Below, one piece after another: positions 47,228 through 59,118 of a stretch of DNA of 64,000 nucleotides; the stretch's first letter is position 1, and every line of letters starts with the position of its first letter. The notes beneath the pieces are model-generated. The model saw nothing but the letters and a program-made list of their open reading frames with translations, did no database searches and had not been told where the DNA came from. The stretch is from NCBI GenBank assembly GCA_030998225.1, contig JAPYXD010000450.1, forward strand, positions 1,224,469 to 1,288,468, given 5' to 3'. The position numbers and the translations under genes are program-made. The DNA is from Diplolepis rosae. Taxonomy: Eukaryota > Arthropoda > Insecta > Hymenoptera > Diplolepididae.

Positions 47228-47503
47228 CTAATCAGATGTGTCTGATTCTCCAAATAAGTCTCTCAAATTATTTATTAAATCACTATTGTTAATTTTACAG
47301 GGTTTTTTCACTTTTCTAACTTCTAAATCTTCTTTCTGTTCAGTTTTTTGCGGTACGTATAGGTAGTTACACGAAAAACAGTCTTTACAAAATTCGGATT
47401 TCGGTTTTATTTTACAAAATTCGCAGATGAGAACCGGACGCGAATTAACCAGTTGGGTGGAATAAATCCTCCTTCCTGGACTCAAATATATTTTATGTGC
47501 CAC
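47228..47503 (-). CDS. Small Cys-cluster ORF upstream of gypsy B gag
   Basis: 91 codons from a GTG; no ATG at that site. Contains ICEFCKIKPKSEFCKDCFSC, five Cys in a CxxC-x8-CxxCxxC arrangement that could bind zinc, followed by a Lys/Glu-rich half ending GESDTSD. I do not recognise the family. It lies 5' of Gag on the same strand and may be an upstream ORF of the element or an unrelated fragment. Confidence 0.4.
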   Translation of the reverse strand: MAHKIYLSPGRRIYSTQLVNSRPVLICEFCKIKPKSEFCKDCFSCNYLYVPQKTEQKEDLEVRKVKKPCKINNSDLINNLRDLFGESDTSD

Positions 47504-47629
47504 TGGCGTGCAAACTCGTTTTTTCGATACAGTTAACAGTAGCGCAATGAAGTATATTGCGCTACAAAGGAATGAAATGTAAAAATTGAACTGCGCATGC
47601 GCCTATAGCCATGCAACGGAGCACAGTTT

Positions 47630-47667
47630 TCTTCTTCTTCTTCTTCTTCTTCTTCTTCTTCTTCTTC
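47630..47667. repeat. TTC microsatellite
   Basis: About twelve CTT/TTC units, flanked by two direct copies of GAACTGCGCATGCG (47588 and 47708). Confidence 0.95.
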
Positions 47668-47825
47668 GTACAGCGTTAGCACCTTACTGGCAAAGCCTTG
47701 TACATTTGAACTGCGCATGCGTCTATTAAAATCCATTACTACTACACAAGATCGATAAAATCAAAATGGCCGGGACTAGTCGTGACATATCAAGTGTAAT
47801 GACTAGCGCCGCAAACAACTACAAT

Positions 47826-48070
47826 ACTAGATTAGATTCGAGTGTACACATAAAAACTCGTATACGCACGAAAGTCACATAAAATAGAATACGTGCCAAT
47901 GCACACAATTCGGGAAATTACGAGACTCGCGATAATGCTCGCAGGACTGATCGCGCCTCGGCTTAGTCTCGGCTTTGCCTCAGCTACGCCTTGGCTTCGA
48001 TCTCCTGCGAGCATTGTCGCTCGTCACGCAATAACCCTCATTGTGCGCCTAGGCACGTAATATACTATTC
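47826..48070. mobile_element. Palindromic MITE, copy 1
   Basis: The core 47890-48059 is an inverted repeat with ends TACGTGCC and about 60-bp imperfect arms (AATGCTCGCAGGA against TCCTGCGAGCATT) around a GGCTTNG-rich centre. An extra 60-70 bp on the left (TCGAGTGTAC to GTCACATAAAATAG) is also shared with the copy at 57955-58200, which is in the opposite orientation. No coding. Confidence 0.8.
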
Positions 48071-48080
48071 TTATAATTTT

Positions 48081-48240
48081 GTTTTATTTCCGCCTCAACG
48101 CAGCTTGATAAACCTTTACTATCGCTTTGTCAAACGCTTCCTGTAGAAGTCGCATACGCTTATTGATCCTCTCACGGGCCCTTTTGTTATATTTATGTTT
48201 CTTCAAACCTCCTTTCATGGCAGAACCTTGGATATCCACT
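48081..48240 (-). pseudogene. Short basic ORF fragment, unidentified
   Basis: Minus-strand frame from an acceptor-like site near 48240: VDIQGSAMKGGLKKHKYN then a basic helical segment (RARERINKRMRLLQEAF) ending at a stop near 48085. The codon pattern looks protein-like and the helix is amphipathic, but there is no family I can name. The plus-strand ORF over the same bases (48127-48630) looks like its shadow. Confidence 0.3.
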
Positions 48241-51080
48241 AAAATTGTAAAATTCGAATTATCGGGTGTTCGACTTTATATTGAATTTTCAGATTTCAAA
48301 GTGTTCAAATTTCCGCCTGAGTTCCTACAATTTGTTAAATGTATGGTTCAATTCAAAAAATTGTCAGTGTGTCGGCTCTGCTACACGCTGCGGTCACCAG
48401 CTTCGTGTAAAGCCGAAGGTGCACGAAGACGGACTTCGTTACAGTGCTTGAGTTTTCAAGTTATTTTTAGATTTCACGCTTTCGTTTATCGAGTAGAAAT
48501 TAAGAATTGTATTTCTCTCGAGTACGTGCAAAAGAGGCGCGAAGCAGACGACGAATTTGAATTTACGAAGTATATAGTTCAAGAAATAACACTATTCTTC
48601 AATTTCTTGAAGAAAGTCTGCATGAAATAAACATCAGTATGATCTTGGAAAATTTCATGAGGATTTCAACACTTCAAAAATAAACTTTCAGTGAAATTTA
48701 GTGACAATAAATGTATAAAATTTGAATCAATATATAATTTTCCATTCAAATTTATATACTTCTTACTAATTTTGTACATTTAACAATTTTTCAATTAGAA
48801 CAATATTTTCTATCAAGATAAAATGAACATAAAATTCAAGTTCATAATTTATATTTTCAGTTATATGTTAGAAATATTTTCATCTCACATTTTTGTAGCC
48901 TAAGCACAAACTTTTCATTCCAAAACTTAAAATCTCTACGGAAATGGAAAATTGTCTAATAGCAGTAGATAAATTAAAAAGCTAAAATATGTGTTTATTG
49001 GTATTTCCATATTAACATATAAATATCAATCAACTTTAAATTTTACATAAAAATGTTCGTTCGAAGTGTTCAAATCTTGTTACAATTTGACAAGATTTTA
49101 TGGAGGAGTGCAATCTTTTGGATGAAATATTTTGTAGTTCTTAATTTGTCTGTCCGTCTGAAATCGTAGTAAGATTTGAACAGTAAACAAAAAATTTTCC
49201 AATAGAATTCAGGATCAATAATAATTGATTCAGGAAATACTTCAACTCTGTAGAGCATTTTTGTATTTCGAATTCAAAATGTGTGCTTAAGCCACAAAAA
49301 AGTAAGCTGAAAATGTAGATATAAAACTAATTATTTCATGTTTATGTCTTCTTAATGGAAAATACTTTGCATATAATTCTCTAATTCGATATTTTTTTAA
49401 TGCATGAACATTCAAGAAATTGATAAATATTCCATCTTTTTATACGAACTAAAAATTTCCGGATAATGCTTTGATAGAGAAAGCTAAAAATTTGTCAAAT
49501 ATTGATATAAATTGCAATTTTACAATTGCATTATTTTTCAAATATTTTAACATCTCTTCAATCTTGATAATTCTTACAGAAGTTTATTTCATGTGAGTGA
49601 CTTTTTCTTTTTCTAATGAAAGATTTCGTAATTCTAAATTCGGCCCAATTCGTAACATTGTAAAAAGATTTTAAAACTTCATAAAATTTTTTTTTCTGTT
49701 TTATTCAAAGTCAATAAATATTCAATGTTTGGAATCGAAATATTAAGTAAATGATTTTTAATTTCTGGGAATAAACTGCTTTAATAAGACAATCTTTCTT
49801 CTTTGTGAGAAATCTCAATTTTAAAATTAAAATTCTACGCATAGGAGACAAAAACATAATATGAAAATACTTTTATTACAGAATATTGAAATATACAAGT
49901 TCACCAATTTTTAATCGAGTAAATCGGCTACTTTAAGCAAAAAATTATGTTAAAAATATTTTATCAAAAAAAAATAAGACACATTAAATTACGGTTTAAA
50001 ATCCACATTCATAGATTGATGGTAAAAGCAGTTTAAAGTTTTTTAATCTTACGTTTTAGTGACGTATGCACAGACTTTTAATCAGATAAATGAAATGCTT
50101 TATAGAAAGTCAAAATTTTCTTATTACTGCACTTAATCAAATTTATAAAGTAAAAATATTTTTTAATTGATGCTTTCACTCAATTCTTTAAACATTCATT
50201 AATTTAAAATTGTACTCAAAATTTAATCTTGCAGCGTTCCAATATTCCCACAATGTTACAAAATCTTATTAATCATTATTTGAGTCGAATTATTTTCAAA
50301 ATATTTAAAAAGTAAATGTAAATATTTTGATTAAATACTCTGTCAAATTTTGCATTTGACTGATCTTGCAAAATTGTTGAAAGTTTTGAATACCGATAGA
50401 AGAAACATTAAATGAAATTTTATGTCCATAAATGCTTAAAGTTCTATATAGAAATATCAACTACAACATTCTCAAATTTTATAAATAAACTACTAAATTC
50501 AAAAAGTTTCGGATTTTTTTAAAAACTGTACAAATTTCAAATATGAATCAGTCAAAATATACTGATTATCAGTGAAATTTGACTGATTTAAATAACTAAA
50601 AACAGGATACTGTGAATCAGTCAAATTTCACTGATTACTTCAGTGAAAAGTAACTGATGTAACAGTGAAAAATATTGTTTCCACTGATGATTTAGTGAAA
50701 AGGCAAATCACTGATTCAATTAGTGAAAATTTGACTTATTCAGATCTAGAGTGTATACAAATTTCAAATATAAAGTGTACTCTGTACATTAATCAAACAA
50801 ATTTAGAAGATGAATATTTTAATAAATATTCCAAAATATCATTGGAATATGATACATATCGATTTAGAAAAGCTTCTTCAAAGTACTCAGACATTTTGCT
50901 TATTTTACGACATTTTTGCACCATGTTTGACCTTTGGGTAGGACTCAAGAAAACAATTGTAGACATACTTTCATTACTTAGTAAAATACTATGAAGACTT
51001 GCTTTTTAAATTAAAGCGAAAACTTTTAAAACCTTTAACAATCGGTTGCATAGATTCGGCTCTAATCTTGGACGCAATTA
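48241..51080. other. AT-rich spacer with a palindrome cluster
   Basis: No supported gene. At 50540-50725 the words CAGTGAAA, TTTCACTGA and AATCAGTCAAA are repeated about fifteen times as facing pairs (for example GAATCAGTCAAATTTCACTG), resembling the subterminal zones of the elements at 110-1730 and 7971-11312. No terminal CACWGAGA partner was found. Confidence 0.5.
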
Positions 51081-51089
51081 GAGAAATAG

Positions 51090-54000
51090 GTTTTTTTGCT
51101 TTTTTTAGATCTAGTTTTTGCCTTAAACATAAAAGAAAGAAAACACATTTGAAATATTAAAATAAAAAAGCTGGTTCATTCTTAGAGAATCCCAAATATT
51201 CTGAAATAAAACTCCTTTCCACACCACCACGGAGGTAGAGTTTAAGGCTCGTTTTTTTTACGTGGTATCCCCTGTAGGCCTAGTCCACGTCCTGCGAAAC
51301 GAAAAGGGTTTTTGCTTTCAAGCAAAAAGAAAAAAGGAAAAAAATGAAGCAAAGTGGTAAAAAACGCTACAAATGTAGCCCGTACTTCAGGCTTGCCTCT
51401 ATCAAATGCCAGTATAAGTCGAACAAAAATGTTTTGTTTTAAATCAAATAATGAAGAAGTTTGATTAATTCGGGATGATTTGGGGTGCTTGATTATTGTG
51501 AGTCCCCTTGCCTCTCACTTATGCCCAAAGCGTGATATTACTCAATTTCAGTATGCTTTCTTACTCACAAAATAATAATTAAAACTAAACAATTTCCATA
51601 CCTGAGGCACGCGAAGAAAGGAATAAAGAACGTATCTCTGATATAAGAAATAAAATGTCATTATTTTGTGAGTAAGAAAGGGGTTTGAAATTGATTAACG
51701 CCATGCCTTGGCCATTAGAATTAATCCTCTCCTTCGTGAGCGAAGAGCGACAAACCACTTTCCCTATCACTTTCTGCCATCTCATATAGATTTTCGGTCA
51801 TTAATTGCAAATGCTTCGAAGTGATGCTCGTTGTTCTGGCTGTTTCAGCTCTCGCCTTTAGGGCTGATCGAGTAACACAAATTAAGTTGACCGTCCTGTT
51901 TCCTAAGCGATTTCTTTTGGGAGTTTTCGCGTCCGTGAGCATGGAGAAACCTCGCTCCGCCTCAGCATTTGAATGAGGAAGACTCCGAACATGATTCAAT
52001 ACTGAGGTCAAATTTGGAAAAAGTTTTTCTCCTGTACTCGTCGAAGATACACCGATACTAGACCACATTTCGTCAAAAGATAAATTCGACCACTTTTCTT
52101 TGAGTTCCTGTCTGATTTTGAGTAAAGAATCCCACTCTTTTTGTACACCTATTCTATCAAACGACCCTAAATCTTGACAAACTTTCCAGACCCTAGGAAA
52201 AGTTTCGCTTCGATCAGCATAGAAAGCTACTTGAGGCCGGAAAACAGCAACGCAAGACAAAAAGATGTCATCAAAAGGAAGTCGATTGCGAATTTCTTCG
52301 CTTGCTGTGACATAAAATTTCAAGCAATTACGAAGAAATAGATCAACTTCTATATTTGCAACTTCTTGTTTGTAAGTTGCTGCTGGAAATATTCTCGCGT
52401 TTCCTTACCAACGTCAATGTCTTGAAGCGGCTTTTGATTACTAGGATCTGCAAAGTTAACATTTCTAATGATTTGAAAGAATAAATTCGGTTGAAGAAGA
52501 CCCTCTTTCAAATAACTGCTAAGAATCCATACGAAGAATTTAGCCGAGTTTGGCTGGAGTTCCTGAACCATTGTTTCGCGATTTTGAAATTTCGCATTGT
52601 ATACGTTGAACCTATTCAAAGTAAATTTCAAGAATAGGAAATATGCGAGTGTCAAAGGATTCTGCATTTTTCCTAACAAGTCTTTGGCTTTCTCTACCGT
52701 CTCAGATACGAGGGCCATAAGATACTGAAGAATAACTTCCCAATTCTTTATTATAATATCTTTGCATCGATAGCGGACAAGCCAGCGAGTTTCAGAATGA
52801 CTAGGAATTTTTTGATAGTCATTTCCTAATTCCAAAACAATCGATCGAAAAATAGCCGTTCGCTTGGAGCTAGCATTAAGAAAAGCTGGCAAATCTTTGA
52901 TTAAATCCTCTACATCTGGAATTGTGGCACAAGCATATTTTGCTACAATTGCTGACGAATGCGAGACACACGGGAAAACAATTAAACGTGGACTTTTTTC
53001 CTTTAATTTTGTTTTAAATGAGGACCTATTGCCGACCATCACCTGTGCATTATCACAAGCTAAAGCACAGATATTAGATAAAGGGATTTTCTGCCCGGAC
53101 AATGCTTTTTCGAACGCATCAAAAATTTTAGAGGCAGAACAATCCGAAGCATTTACATTAATAAGCTGGAGCAATTCCACCCTGACAGAAAATGTCGTTG
53201 GCTCCACATATCGAACCATTAATCTTGGAAAAGTACTATCAATTCTGATGAAATCGCGAATGTTAAATTATGCTCTACGAAAAATGTACTAATCCTAATC
53301 TCTGCTTCTTGTACTTTCTATTTGAAAGTAATACTTTCCGGAATCGTGGAATTTGTGAATTCTGAAGCAGAAGAACTTGCTACACAAGGTTCAACACTGT
53401 AAGAATTGGCAGTTACATTAGAAGAATTTTCACTTACTACTCCATAACATTCTAATTTATTTGAAAACTCTTGCTTCTTTCTGTGTGATAAAGATGCTTC
53501 ATGCTTTTCAATTTCCGATTTGCCACATAGCAACGTTTTATTGCAAATTTTGCAATGAAATCTTGTTTCATCTGCTAATGTAACCACCCACTCTCTCCAC
53601 GACGGAAATTCCTCAAACCATCCCAACTGAAAGTTTTTTGCATTTTTCATGACTTTTCTAGCGGGTTGACATTCGTTTGAACCAGAGTTCAAACGGTGGT
53701 CAACCTTCGTTTGAACCTGGCTGTCCTTCAAAACACTCGAATTTGGGTCAACCGGATTACTCATTGTGAACAATAAATTATACGACGAAGGAAAACAGAA
53801 TTATTTGAAAAGAATTAATAAGATGAAAAGTCGATAAAATTGAGCGAATGTGAATAATTTGTAATCTGCACACAAATTAAGTTTCAAAAAATAAACTTAC
53901 CCATAAGCATCAAACAATAACGTACGTAAGAGCACTCACGTATCACCAAATAATAATATAATATTCTTACTTTTGCCGTTTTCAATAAGGAATTACGATA

Positions 54001-54608
54001 AAAATATGAAGAATCCACACTCTTGCCTTCTCAAATAACGCATGAAGCGAGAATCAAGTATATCTTAGAAGAAAACAAAAGAAGGTTGCTATTATTATTT
54101 GTTTTCGTCTCCAATTTGACCTCTATACCGTTCGTTTGCGATTTAAAACATTGGTAACTTTTTGGCTATTAATCTGATTGAGCTACAACTTTTCAGAAAA
54201 CTTTCTTTACTAAAGTATTAAAATTTTTCTCCTGTAGATAGTTTCAGAAAATGTAGACACTTAATACAATATTAATAAAATCGTAAACTTCTGAAAATTT
54301 GTTAAGCTAGCGCGAGTGGAAGTAGAGAAAACAATTTTTTTTTAAATGTACTTCTCCCAATTACTTGAAAAATTAGAAGTTTTAAAAATTTTTGCAAAAG
54401 GAAAAACGATGTGCCTTGAAAGTGTACATAAAATTTATTGAACTATTACTAGTAAACTCTACCTCCGTGGTGGTGTGGAAAGGAGTTTTATTTCAGAATA
54501 TTTGGGATTCTCTAAGAATGAACCAGCTTTTTTATTTTAATATTTCAAATGTGTTTTCTTTCTTTTATGTTTAAGGCAAAAACTAGATCTAAAAAAAGCC
54601 GATTCTGA
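51090..54608. mobile_element. hAT-type element with 147-bp TIRs
   Basis: Arms 51098-51244 and 54452-54599 are near-perfect inverted repeats. Just outside lies AGAAATAG on both sides (51082-51089, 54609-54616), a candidate 8-bp target duplication as expected for hAT, although the last 8-9 bp of the two ends do not match. It encloses a minus-strand hAT-like transposase pseudogene. Long TIRs are unusual for hAT, which normally has 10-30 bp. Confidence 0.7.
51721..53773 (-). pseudogene. hAT-like transposase (zinc-finger plus hAT dimerisation), deleted
   Basis: 53773-53318: N-terminal segment with a BED-like zinc finger (FHCKICNKTLLCGKSEIEKH). After a stop at 53318 the frame gives KVQEAEIRISTFFVEHNL, then jumps near 53220 to VRYVEPTTFSVRVELL. 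The intervening block, which should hold the first catalytic Asp, is missing. 53219-52350 is the middle domain (ALACDNAQVMVGN; HSETRWLVRY). After a frameshift, 52323-51721 carries the dimerisation region with SLPHSNAEAERGFSML. Defective by one deletion, one stop and one frameshift. Confidence 0.83.
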
Positions 54609-55000
54609 AGAAATAGAAGAAATCTAATTTCACAATGTCGGTTCAAAATGACTTCGTCATTTATGCATGTATATATATATATATATAGATAGATAGATAT
54701 CAAGAGGGGTTAATTATTACTAATAATCAAGTAGGTATGTCTATGAAATTTAGAAATTACATAAACTCAGTAAAATAAGATATAGAATTAATGAATTAAG
54801 TTCATCACCAATGGAAAATTAGCGTGCTCTATTTTGCTGAAATTGACCATTTTAGAAACAAATTTAGTTCAGAATACTTGATGGCAAAATGAAGAAAAAA
54901 ACGAAAATCACACAAAAATTTGTTTTTTGAGTCTTAAAAAATTAAGCCATATTAGGCTATACTTTCATAGACATTTATACACTGTCTCAAAGTAACCAGT
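54609..55000. other. Spacer with TA/GATA microsatellite
   Basis: TA then GATA repeats at about 54667-54700. No gene seen. Confidence 0.6.
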
Positions 55001-55828
55001 ATGATTATTTCTGACGAGCGATTCTCAGAAGTAAATATTGCTTTTCTGGGTAGCAGGATTCCAACTACAAATTCTGTTCTCCGCGTACACGTTCAAGTTG
55101 ACAAGGACATTCTCCTTCAAGCCACATTTGATGGCAATAGGTCGCCTCGTGAAGTTCGATTTTGTTGTGCCACAAAACCTTGTAGGTAAGCGAATAAACG
55201 TTTAACGCCTCATTCCTTTTCTTTGGTTCTTTTTCCGTTGTTCTTCCACATTTTTGATCACCCTCTCCTTTCCTTGTGTAGATTTATCAATTTCCGGTGT
55301 TTCCTAGGAGTATTCTGGAGCTTGTTCCATATCCTGACTTCGTTCTGTTTGGTTCTTTCTGCAGAATCGAACATGTCAACGCCAACGGAGTTGTCCCTTA
55401 GAGACTGCTGCACGCAGTTTAAGGAAAATCACCTCCAGCCTCACCTCCAAATGATTCTCTATTACGTCCAAGAAGGAGAGCGCAATCTCAGAGGACAGGG
55501 TATACCAGAGGTCTCGCTCGCAGGAGGGAGTAAAAACGAAGCATGAGTGCATCCAAACTGGGAAATTGGGACCCATGGGGAAAAATGAGTGGTCAAGAGC
55601 CAGTCGAATAAGTATCCCTCCTCTAAGGTCCTGGAGGGCATCGAGAAAAGGCAAAGTATGCCACAAATGGAAAGCTGCAAGATCATAAAGTCTCGTTTTA
55701 AGTCGGGATTCTGTAGATGGCTGCTGAATGAAATAAAGAACCCTAAAACACCAGACCCAAGATTTAAAAGGCTGGGAAATCAGGTGTATGCCAAAGTGTA
55801 TGGGCCAGAATTTGAGCCCACCCAATAA
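55001..55828 (+). pseudogene. Unidentified broken coding region
   Basis: Less AT-rich than its surroundings. ORF 55001-55189 ends near a donor-like TAGGTAAGCG, and 55366 follows a strong acceptor (TTCTTTCTGCAG). From 55372 one frame reads through 55828 with two stops (near 55544 and 55586): MSTPTELSLRDCCTQFKENH, later RFKSGFCRWLLNEIKNPKTP. The phase of the visible donor does not fit this frame. I cannot name a family; it could be a host pseudogene or a Gag-like ORF. The antisense 149-codon ORF is probably a shadow. Confidence 0.35.
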
Positions 55829-56280
55829 AATTATCCTTTTTTTTTCTTTTTAAGTACCCTTTTTGTTTATTTCATCCTTTCCCATGGTTCGCTGCATTCA
55901 TTGGACTTCGGATGGTTTTTTTTCTGTGGTGAGGTGTTCCCGTTGTTTTTTTTGTTGTTGTTGTTGTCATTCTGGGGTTGTGATTGCCTGATCGCGTCTC
56001 TCCACCCACAGGATTTGCCTACCCAGGATAAGCCACTTCGTTTTTCTCTGTTGTTTTGCTTAGGTTTTCACTACTGCCATGGTTGAGCCAATGTGGAGAG
56101 GGGCCGAGGAGGAGCTCGCAACTGAGTGAGACCAAATACCCCCTCTGGGTCTGGCTGTGGGCAACTGTTAGAGAGAGAGACAGCCCAATGGGCACATGAT
56201 ATTAGAAACGTTTATGTAACATTCTACAAACGTTCTAGGAACATCCCAATGTCCAATGTCCGAAAGACGTTCTCTGAACG
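55829..56280. other. Spacer with TTG repeat and AACGTT palindromes
   Basis: A (TTG)5 tract lies near 55950, and AACGTT-centred inverted words (GAAACGTTT, AAACGTTCT, GACGTTCTCTGAACGT) at 56198-56270. No supported gene. Confidence 0.5.
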
Positions 56281-56299
56281 TATTGACAATTATCAATAA

Positions 56300-57213
56300 A
56301 AGTAATTCGGCTGCTATCTTAGCTCTTGCTACACTAAATCCACATGCGAGCAGCAGGCAAATGAAAAAAAGAGTGGAATTAGTCAGAGATCCGTATTAAG
56401 AATCTTACATCAACAAAAGTTCCATCCGTATCGTATGTCATTACATCAGGATTTGTACAGAAATGGTTTCCTAAAACGAGTCAATTTCTGTAATTGGATT
56501 CGTAGAAAAATGCGAACAGATGTCTAATTTTTGAGTCATGTCCTTTTTTCTGATGTAGCTAACTTCGCAAATACGGAAAATGTGAATACGCATAATATGC
56601 ATTATTGGGCAAATGAGAATCCTCGATGGATGAGAACTGTACCATTTCAACATCCGTGGTCCGTTAATTATTGGTGCTGCATTGTCGGCGATCACGTCAT
56701 TAGTCCATATTTTTTTGAAGGTCGCTTGACTGGGCAAGTTTATGCAAACTTTCTGCAAAACGTACTACCTCAATTGATAGAAGACGTGCCCTTTCATGTT
56801 CGCATGAACATGTGGATGCAACACGACGGTGCACCACCCCATTATGCTCTGTGTTCAACAGAAGTGATGAATGAGATTTTTGACGAAAAGAGGATAGGAC
56901 AAGGCGGCCCTATAGCTTGGCCACCTCGTTCGCCAGATCTAACATCACCAGATTACTTTTTATGGGGTTTTGTCAAAGAACGTGTAATGGCGGTAGCACC
57001 TACCACGCCTGACGACATGAAAGAAAGAATACGCCAAGCATGTACTGAAATGACACAGCAAATGTCACCTCGAGCATCTTCTGTAGGTAGATACAAACCA
57101 AGGTTAGTGGATCCTTTGAAAGTGATTATCCCGATATGTTTCGATTTTCCGACTATTTTCATAATTTGCGTGACTAGAATGACCTTGTGTTGTAGGTCGC
57201 TGAATTCGTCTTA
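56300..57213 (+). pseudogene. Tc1/mariner-superfamily transposase
   Basis: A helix-turn-helix region (ALATLNPHASSRQMKKR, then after a frameshift near 56374 SVLRILHQQKFHPYRMSLHQ), a stop near 56524, then the catalytic domain: HVLFSDVANF (the residue after Asp normally Glu, here Val), WSVNYWCCIVGDHVISPYFF, MWMQHDGAPPHY and WPPRSPDLTSPDYFLWGFVK, giving a D-D-D catalytic set. 57220-57435 resembles a 3' non-coding end; TIRs were not delimited. One frameshift and one stop inactivate it. Confidence 0.85.
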
Positions 57214-57954
57214 AAATCGGTAATAATTTCATCGAAAAAAAATACACGATTCCATTTAAGAAAGTGGAATTGACCTTGACGTAGCTTCAGCGTCTCCACC
57301 GATAAAAAAATAGGGTGGTCGAGTATGACGGCCTTCTCGAACACTGAAACTTTTGTCTGGAATATTTTTGGATATGATTAATAGTTTTAGTGCTATCGCT
57401 CTGTTACACTTTATGTGTCTTACTCTGTATACACTACCGTTGGAAATTGTGCGCACGGTGCTTGTGAGCACTATTAAAAATCACTGCTGATTTTGAATCA
57501 CGATATCTCGGTGAAAAAAAGAGATAGGGCATTTTTAAAAAAACAGTTGGAAAGCAGGAAAGTACAAGGAATTCGGTAGCGTCTCAGGAGCTTCCAATTT
57601 TTCCACAATTTCTTGCAAAATAACATTAAGTAGGATGATACTTTTTGTCAATGTATGATATATATATAAATTGTGATATGTATATACATATATATGATAC
57701 ATATAGTCCACTTTCAATATTCGATATTGTTAAAACAAACCTTAATGGCTATTTGACTGATCAAATTGATACCCTCGTCAGAAGTTTGCTTAATGCAGAA
57801 GCTGATTCCTCATGCATTCTACCCGATTCTCAAGAGGCGCTGAAGAAAGTCTTGTGCAAACTAAAATCTAAATGAAAAGCTATCAACTATATTCAGGAAC
57901 GATTTTTGAGTAAAAATGAAAGCTGGCTGACTACTACAATTTTAATAGTATATT
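57214..57954. other. Mariner 3' flank and AT spacer
   Basis: Presumed 3' untranslated end of the transposon to about 57435, then a TATA-rich stretch (57655-57710). The ORF at 57645-57875 has no recognisable domain. Confidence 0.4.
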
Positions 57955-58200
57955 ATGCACCGAGGCGCATAATGAGGGTTATTACACGACGAGCGACAAT
58001 GGTCGCAGGAGATCAAAGCCAAGGCATAGCTGAGGCAAAGCCAAGACGAAGCCGAGGCGAGATCAGTCCTGCGAGCATTTTAAGCGAGTCTCGTAATCAC
58101 CCGAATTGTGTGCATTGGCGCATATACTATTTTATGTGACTTCGGCGTATTTACGAGTTTTTCTGCGTACACTCGAATCCAATCTAGTATACGCAGAATC
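57955..58200. mobile_element. Palindromic MITE, copy 2 (inverted relative to copy 1)
   Basis: Reverse complement of 47826-48070 with moderate divergence: GAGGGTTATTACACGACGAG near the left end, the CTCGCAGGA-type arms around AGCCAAGGC-rich centre, and CGAGTGTACGCAG at the right. Confidence 0.78.
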
Positions 58201-58775
58201 TTCCAATCCAATATTCGGTAATAGAAAATTACGCAATTGACACGAGACGCAGTCAATACATGAGTGGTTCGGAGAGAACGATTTGTAGGTTAGATTGTAA
58301 TAAAGTCCAACATCATTATATTGTAATAATATTGTATTATATTGTATTGTATCATTATATTGTAATAAACAAATATTTCTGAAAATTTCCAGAAAACTTC
58401 CTCTAACGATAGAGAAACAACTTTGCCCCTGGAAGTTTTCCGAACAAGAAAATTTATTAGAGACTTTCTACCGGGACAAACACAGAAACATGGTTCTTTA
58501 CTTACATTAAAATATTATTTAAAGAAAAGTGTTTCGACCTATTTCACTTAATACATTGGCTCCGCTAAAGTATTCCGCGTCTAATAATAAAAAAACAAAC
58601 GATTTCGTCAAAAATTGACCGAGTAATAGCAATTTATGATTAAGGGCACTTTACCTGTGAGACAATATTACTATCAGTGACAACGGAACTCTACCATATC
58701 GACCCTATCAACCTGTGATTTAGAATTAACGTCATTTGAGACCAGATGGAATTTTCAATAGATATTTGTACAGTT
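58201..58775. other. AT-rich spacer
   Basis: TATTGTAATAA-type microsatellite at 58315-58370. No gene seen. Confidence 0.5.
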
Positions 58776-59118
58776 TTTTCTGTGAAAAAAGGAACGCTTC
58801 CACTCCGCTGGGTATCGAGCTCAGGACCTTTCGATTGCCGGTCGAATGCTCTATCATCTGAGCCACGGAGGTTCCACAAAACTTTTCTCACTGAATCTAT
58901 TTACGCCAATTTGGCCACGAATATATCATGAACTATATGATTTAGAAAAATTTGTATATAGTTCATGATATATCCGTGGCCAAATTGGCGTAAATAGATT
59001 CTGCGAGAAAATTTTTGTGGAACCTCCGTAGCTCAGATGATAGAGCATTCGATTGGCAATCGAAAGGTCCTGGACTCGATACCCAGCGGAGTGGAAGCGT
59101 TCCTTTCTTCACAGAAAA
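58776..59118. repeat. Inverted pair of tRNA-like SINE units, 163-bp arms
   Basis: Arms 58776-58938 and 58956-59118 with a 17-bp spacer. Each holds a tRNA-like head (58802-58873 minus, 59022-59093 plus): D-arm GCTC-AGATGATA-GAGC, anticodon arm TTCGA-TTGGCAA-TCGAA giving a GGC anticodon in the plus copy, and a T-arm with one mismatch; the acceptor pairs only about 5 bp. Tails GGAAGCGTTCCTTTNTTCAC are shared with 17535-17625. Probably SINE copies or a small foldback, not functional tRNA genes. Confidence 0.7.

Noticed and set aside
48081..48240. A bHLH basic region in the short minus-strand ORF
   Set aside because: Only a basic helix is visible; the second helix and key loop residues are absent.
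48127..48630. 167-codon plus-strand ORF
   Set aside because: No domain; its first third is antisense to a more protein-like basic frame, and the rest is AT-rich.
55376..55825. 149-codon minus-strand ORF
   Set aside because: The plus strand has splice-like signals and a frame with only two stops over the same interval; neither is identified, but the minus ORF looks like a shadow.
58802..59093. Two functional tRNA genes
   Set aside because: Acceptor stems pair over only about 5 bp, the T-arm has a mismatch, and body and tail are shared with a dispersed truncated copy, so they are SINE heads.
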